A model generated the notes under the pieces. That model did not search any database. It was not told the DNA's origin and saw only the letters and a program-made list of their open reading frames with translations. From Comamonadaceae bacterium (GTDB lineage: Bacteria > Pseudomonadota > Gammaproteobacteria > Burkholderiales > Burkholderiaceae_C), in assembly GCA_947458305.1 (NCBI GenBank), contig CANGZO010000118.1:1-7169 (forward strand): a stretch of 7,169 nt of DNA. The letters are read 5' to 3'. The position numbers were made by a program, and so were the translations under genes. Shown piece by piece: positions 4,310 through 7,169 of the stretch. Each line of letters starts with the position of its first letter. The stretch's first letter is position 1.

Positions 4310-7169
4310 ATGCAACTGCCCAGCCTGATATCCGGCAAACGTTTCAACCTGCCCCGCCCCGCTGGATCGGCCGATGCCGTGCTGCTGGCCCTGCTGGCGC
4401 AGCGCGAAAAAAAAGCAGGCAAGCTCACCGCCATCGTCACCAGCGACGCGGCCGATGCCCAGCGCTTGATGGACGAGCTGGTGTTTTTTGCGCCCGATCT
4501 GCGATGCGTGATGTTCCCCGACTGGGAAACCTTGCCTTATGACACCTTCTCGCCCCACCAAGACCTGATCAGCGAGCGCTTGGCCACGCTGTGGCGCATC
4601 AAGCAGCGCAACCACGCAGAAAGCGCCGACGTGGTGCTGGTGCCCGCCACCACCGCGCTCTACCGTCTGGCGCCGCCGTCCTTTTTGGCGGGCTACACCT
4701 TCGAGTTCAAGGTCAAACAAAAGCTGGACGAAGCGCAACTCAAGGCCCAGCTCACGCTGGCGGGCTACTCACACGTTAGCCAGGTGGTCAGCCCCGGCGA
4801 ATACGCGGTGCGCGGCGGCTTGATCGACCTCTTCCCCATGGGCTCGCTGGTGCCTTATCGGGTGGACCTGTTCGACGACGAAATCGACAGCATCCGCACC
4901 TTTGACCCCGACAGCCAGCGCAGCCTCTACCCCGTGCCCGAAGTGCGCTTGTTACCCGGTCGCGAGTTCCCGATGGACGAGGCGGCGCGTGCACGTTTCA
5001 GGAGCCGCTGGCGCGAACTGCTCGAAGGCGACCCGACCAAAAGCCGTATCTACAAGGACATGGGCAACGGCGTGGCCACGGCGGGCATCGAGTACTACCT
5101 GCCGCTGTTCTTTGAAGAAACCGCCACAGTGTTTGATTACCTGGGCGCTGGCCAGGCCGATGCCGCCACCGTGGTGCTGCACGGCGATCTGGAGCCCGCC
5201 TTTCAGCGCTTTTGGCAAGACACCCGCGACCGCTACCGCCTGGTGCAAGGCGACCCCGAGCGGCCCGTGCTGCCGCCCGATGCGCTGTTTTTGAGTGCCG
5301 AGCAGTTCTACACACTGACCAACGGACATGCGCAGCTGGCCCTGCGCGCAGGCAGCAGCGATGTGGCCGACAACACCCTCGCCCAGCCCCTGCCCGAGTT
5401 GACGGTGGTGCGCGGCGCCGACGACCCGCTGGCCAGGTTGCAAGCGCACATCCGCAGCAATCCCAGCCGCGTGTTGATCCTGGCCGAAAGCGATGGCCGC
5501 CGCGAAAGCCTGCTCGACTTCGTGCGCTCCAGCGGCCTCACACCACCTGTGTTCGTCAGCCTGCAAGCCTTTTTGGCCAGCGATGAAAAGGTGGGCATGG
5601 CCACCGCGGGTCTGGTCAGCGGTTTCCACTGGTTCGAGCACAACATCGACCTGGTCACCGAAACTGAACTCTTTGCCGCAGGGTCCGTCACGCGCCGACG
5701 CAAAAAGCAGGAACAGGTCAGCGATGTAGAAGCCCTGATCAAAGACCTGAGCGAGCTGAACGTGGGTGACCCGGTGGTGCACAGTGCCCACGGCATTGGC
5801 CGCTACCGGGGCCTGGTCAACATGGACATGGGCCAGAAAAACGTAGACGGCACGCCTGCCCTGCAAGAATTTTTGCACCTGGAATACGCCGACAAGGCCA
5901 CGCTCTATGTGCCCGTGAGCCAGTTGCAGCTGATTGGCCGCTACACGGGCGTGAGCGCCGACGAAGCGCCCCTGCACAAGCTGGGCTCAGGCCAATGGGA
6001 AAAGGCCAAACGCAAGGCGGCAGAGCAGGTGCGCGACGCCGCAGCCGAGTTGCTCAACATCTATGCCCGCCGCGCTGCACGCGAGGGCCATCCTTTCCGC
6101 TACAGCCCGCAAGACTACGAAACCTTTGCCAACGACTTTGGTTTTGAAGAAACCGCTGACCAAAAGGCCGCCATCCATTGCGTCATCCAAGACATGATCA
6201 GCCCCCGCCCGATGGACCGCTTGGTCTGCGGCGATGTGGGCTTTGGCAAGACCGAGGTCGCACTGCGGGCCGCCTTTGTGGCCGTGACCGGTGGCAAGCA
6301 AGTCGCTCTGCTGGCCCCCACCACGCTGCTGGCCGAACAGCATTACCAGACGCTCAAAGACCGCTTTGCCAAATGGCCCGTCAAGGTGGCCGAAGTCTCG
6401 CGCTTTCGTTCGGGCAAAGAAGTCACCGCCGCCCTCAAAGGCATTGCCGACGGGACTGTGGACATCGTGGTCGGCACGCACAAACTGCTGAGTGAATCCA
6501 CCAAGTTCCATGACCTGGGCCTGCTCATCATCGACGAAGAACACCGCTTTGGTGTGCGCCACAAAGAGGCCATGAAAGCCCTGCGAGCCGAGGTCGATGT
6601 GCTCACGCTGACGGCCACCCCCATCCCCCGCACCATGGGCATGGCGCTGGAGGGTCTACGCGATTTGAGCGTGATTGCCACCGCGCCGCAACGCCGCTTG
6701 GCCATCAAGACCTTTGTGCGCAACGAGGGCACGGGCGTGATCCGCGAGGCGGTGCTGCGCGAACTCAAGCGCGGCGGCCAGTGCTACTTTTTGCACAACG
6801 AGGTCGAGACCATCGAGAACCGCAAGCAAAAGCTCGAAGAAATCCTGCCCGAAGCCCGCATCGCCGTGGCCCACGGCCAGATGCCCGAGCGCGAGCTCGA
6901 GCGCGTGATGCGCGAATTCGTGGCCGGCAAGCACAACGTGCTGCTGTGCTCCACCATCATTGAAACCGGCATCGATGTGCCGAGCGCCAACACCATCGTC
7001 ATCAGCCGGGCTGACAAATTCGGCCTCGCCCAGCTGCACCAGCTGCGCGGCCGCGTGGGCCGCTCGCACCACCAAGCCTATGCCTACCTGATGGTGCCCG
7101 ATGTGGAAGGCCTCACCAAGCAAGCCGCCCAGCGCCTGGAAGCCATTCAGCAGATGGAAGAACTGGGCT
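4310..7169 (+). CDS. mfd: Transcription-repair coupling factor Mfd (3' end beyond the window)
   Basis: Mfd is a DNA translocase that displaces RNA polymerase stalled at lesions and recruits UvrA. The window shows 953 codons plus one base, so roughly the last 200 residues are missing compared with E. coli Mfd (1148 aa). The UvrB-like N-terminal module includes FPDWETLPYD around 69-78 and PGEYAVRGGLIDLFP at 162-176. The polymerase-interacting domain begins near NVGDPVVHSAHGIGRYRGL at 484-502 and includes YADKATLYVPVSQLQLI. The translocase motor has Walker A GDVGFGKTEVALR (K647), DEEH at 742-745, LTATPIPRT, STIIETGIDVPSANT and the motif VI region QLRGRVGR at 911-918. The frame is intact throughout. 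ATG 4310 lacks a clear Shine-Dalgarno; an in-frame TTG at 4295 would add five residues. The UvrA-competing C-terminal domain cannot be assessed. Confidence 0.97.
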   Translation, partial: MQLPSLISGKRFNLPRPAGSADAVLLALLAQREKKAGKLTAIVTSDAADAQRLMDELVFFAPDLRCVMFPDWETLPYDTFSPHQDLISERLATLWRIKQRNHAESADVVLVPATTALYRLAPPSFLAGYTFEFKVKQKLDEAQLKAQLTLAGYSHVSQVVSPGEYAVRGGLIDLFPMGSLVPYRVDLFDDEIDSIRTFDPDSQRSLYPVPEVRLLPGREFPMDEAARARFRSRWRELLEGDPTKSRIYKDMGNGVATAGIEYYLPLFFEETATVFDYLGAGQADAATVVLHGDLEPAFQRFWQDTRDRYRLVQGDPERPVLPPDALFLSAEQFYTLTNGHAQLALRAGSSDVADNTLAQPLPELTVVRGADDPLARLQAHIRSNPSRVLILAESDGRRESLLDFVRSSGLTPPVFVSLQAFLASDEKVGMATAGLVSGFHWFEHNIDLVTETELFAAGSVTRRRKKQEQVSDVEALIKDLSELNVGDPVVHSAHGIGRYRGLVNMDMGQKNVDGTPALQEFLHLEYADKATLYVPVSQLQLIGRYTGVSADEAPLHKLGSGQWEKAKRKAAEQVRDAAAELLNIYARRAAREGHPFRYSPQDYETFANDFGFEETADQKAAIHCVIQDMISPRPMDRLVCGDVGFGKTEVALRAAFVAVTGGKQVALLAPTTLLAEQHYQTLKDRFAKWPVKVAEVSRFRSGKEVTAALKGIADGTVDIVVGTHKLLSESTKFHDLGLLIIDEEHRFGVRHKEAMKALRAEVDVLTLTATPIPRTMGMALEGLRDLSVIATAPQRRLAIKTFVRNEGTGVIREAVLRELKRGGQCYFLHNEVETIENRKQKLEEILPEARIAVAHGQMPERELERVMREFVAGKHNVLLCSTIIETGIDVPSANTIVISRADKFGLAQLHQLRGRVGRSHHQAYAYLMVPDVEGLTKQAAQRLEAIQQMEELG

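Noticed and set aside
4952..5977. Long minus-strand reading frame of 341 codons opposite mfd, with further open stretches in 5987-6562 and 6656-7123
   Set aside because: It lies wholly antisense to well-matched Mfd motifs. Its composition, rich in His, Gln, Gly and Ala without recognisable motifs, is typical of a mirror frame of GC-rich codon usage.
1..7169. Search for mobile elements, CRISPR arrays, tRNA or rRNA genes, toxin-antitoxin pairs or defence genes
   Set aside because: No repeats, recombinase motifs or RNA gene signatures were seen by eye. The window is almost fully covered by conserved housekeeping and regulatory genes.

Overview
The window reads as an ordinary stretch of core chromosome from a betaproteobacterium, most likely order Burkholderiales and plausibly near the Comamonadaceae. 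This is inferred from the protein sequences, the fairly GC-rich codon use and the gene set: a PHB-cycle dehydrogenase, an OmpR/EnvZ pair, IspD/IspF and Mfd. Coding density is very high. I see no mobile element, CRISPR array, tRNA, rRNA or sign of horizontal transfer.

Layout. Bases 1-100 hold a possible C-terminal tail of an upstream gene and the leader of the first full gene. A rightward block follows: bdhA (D-3-hydroxybutyrate dehydrogenase, 101-871), ompR (response regulator, 886-1617) and envZ (sensor histidine kinase, 1614-2996). The gap between bdhA and ompR is 14 nt, and ompR and envZ overlap by 4 nt, so one transcript is plausible. A leftward pair comes next, ispD (4178-3465) then ispF (3468-2974), joined by an ATGA overlap. 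These two encode non-consecutive steps of the MEP isoprenoid pathway. The 3' ends of envZ and ispF converge and overlap by 23 bp. A 131-bp divergent intergenic region (4179-4309) separates ispD from mfd. The rightward mfd starts at 4310 and runs off the right edge with 953 codons visible.

How the genes relate. OmpR and EnvZ form a complete two-component pair with all key phosphotransfer residues present. BdhA interconverts 3-hydroxybutyrate and acetoacetate during PHB turnover. Its tight spacing to the regulator pair may be only positional. IspD makes CDP-methylerythritol and IspF cyclises the later phosphorylated derivative. Mfd couples transcription to DNA repair.

The most notable non-coding feature is a strong terminator-like hairpin with a T-rich tail in the mfd leader, just downstream of a plausible -10 box. 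It could be an attenuator or mark the end of a very short transcript. I found no convincing previously undescribed system here.
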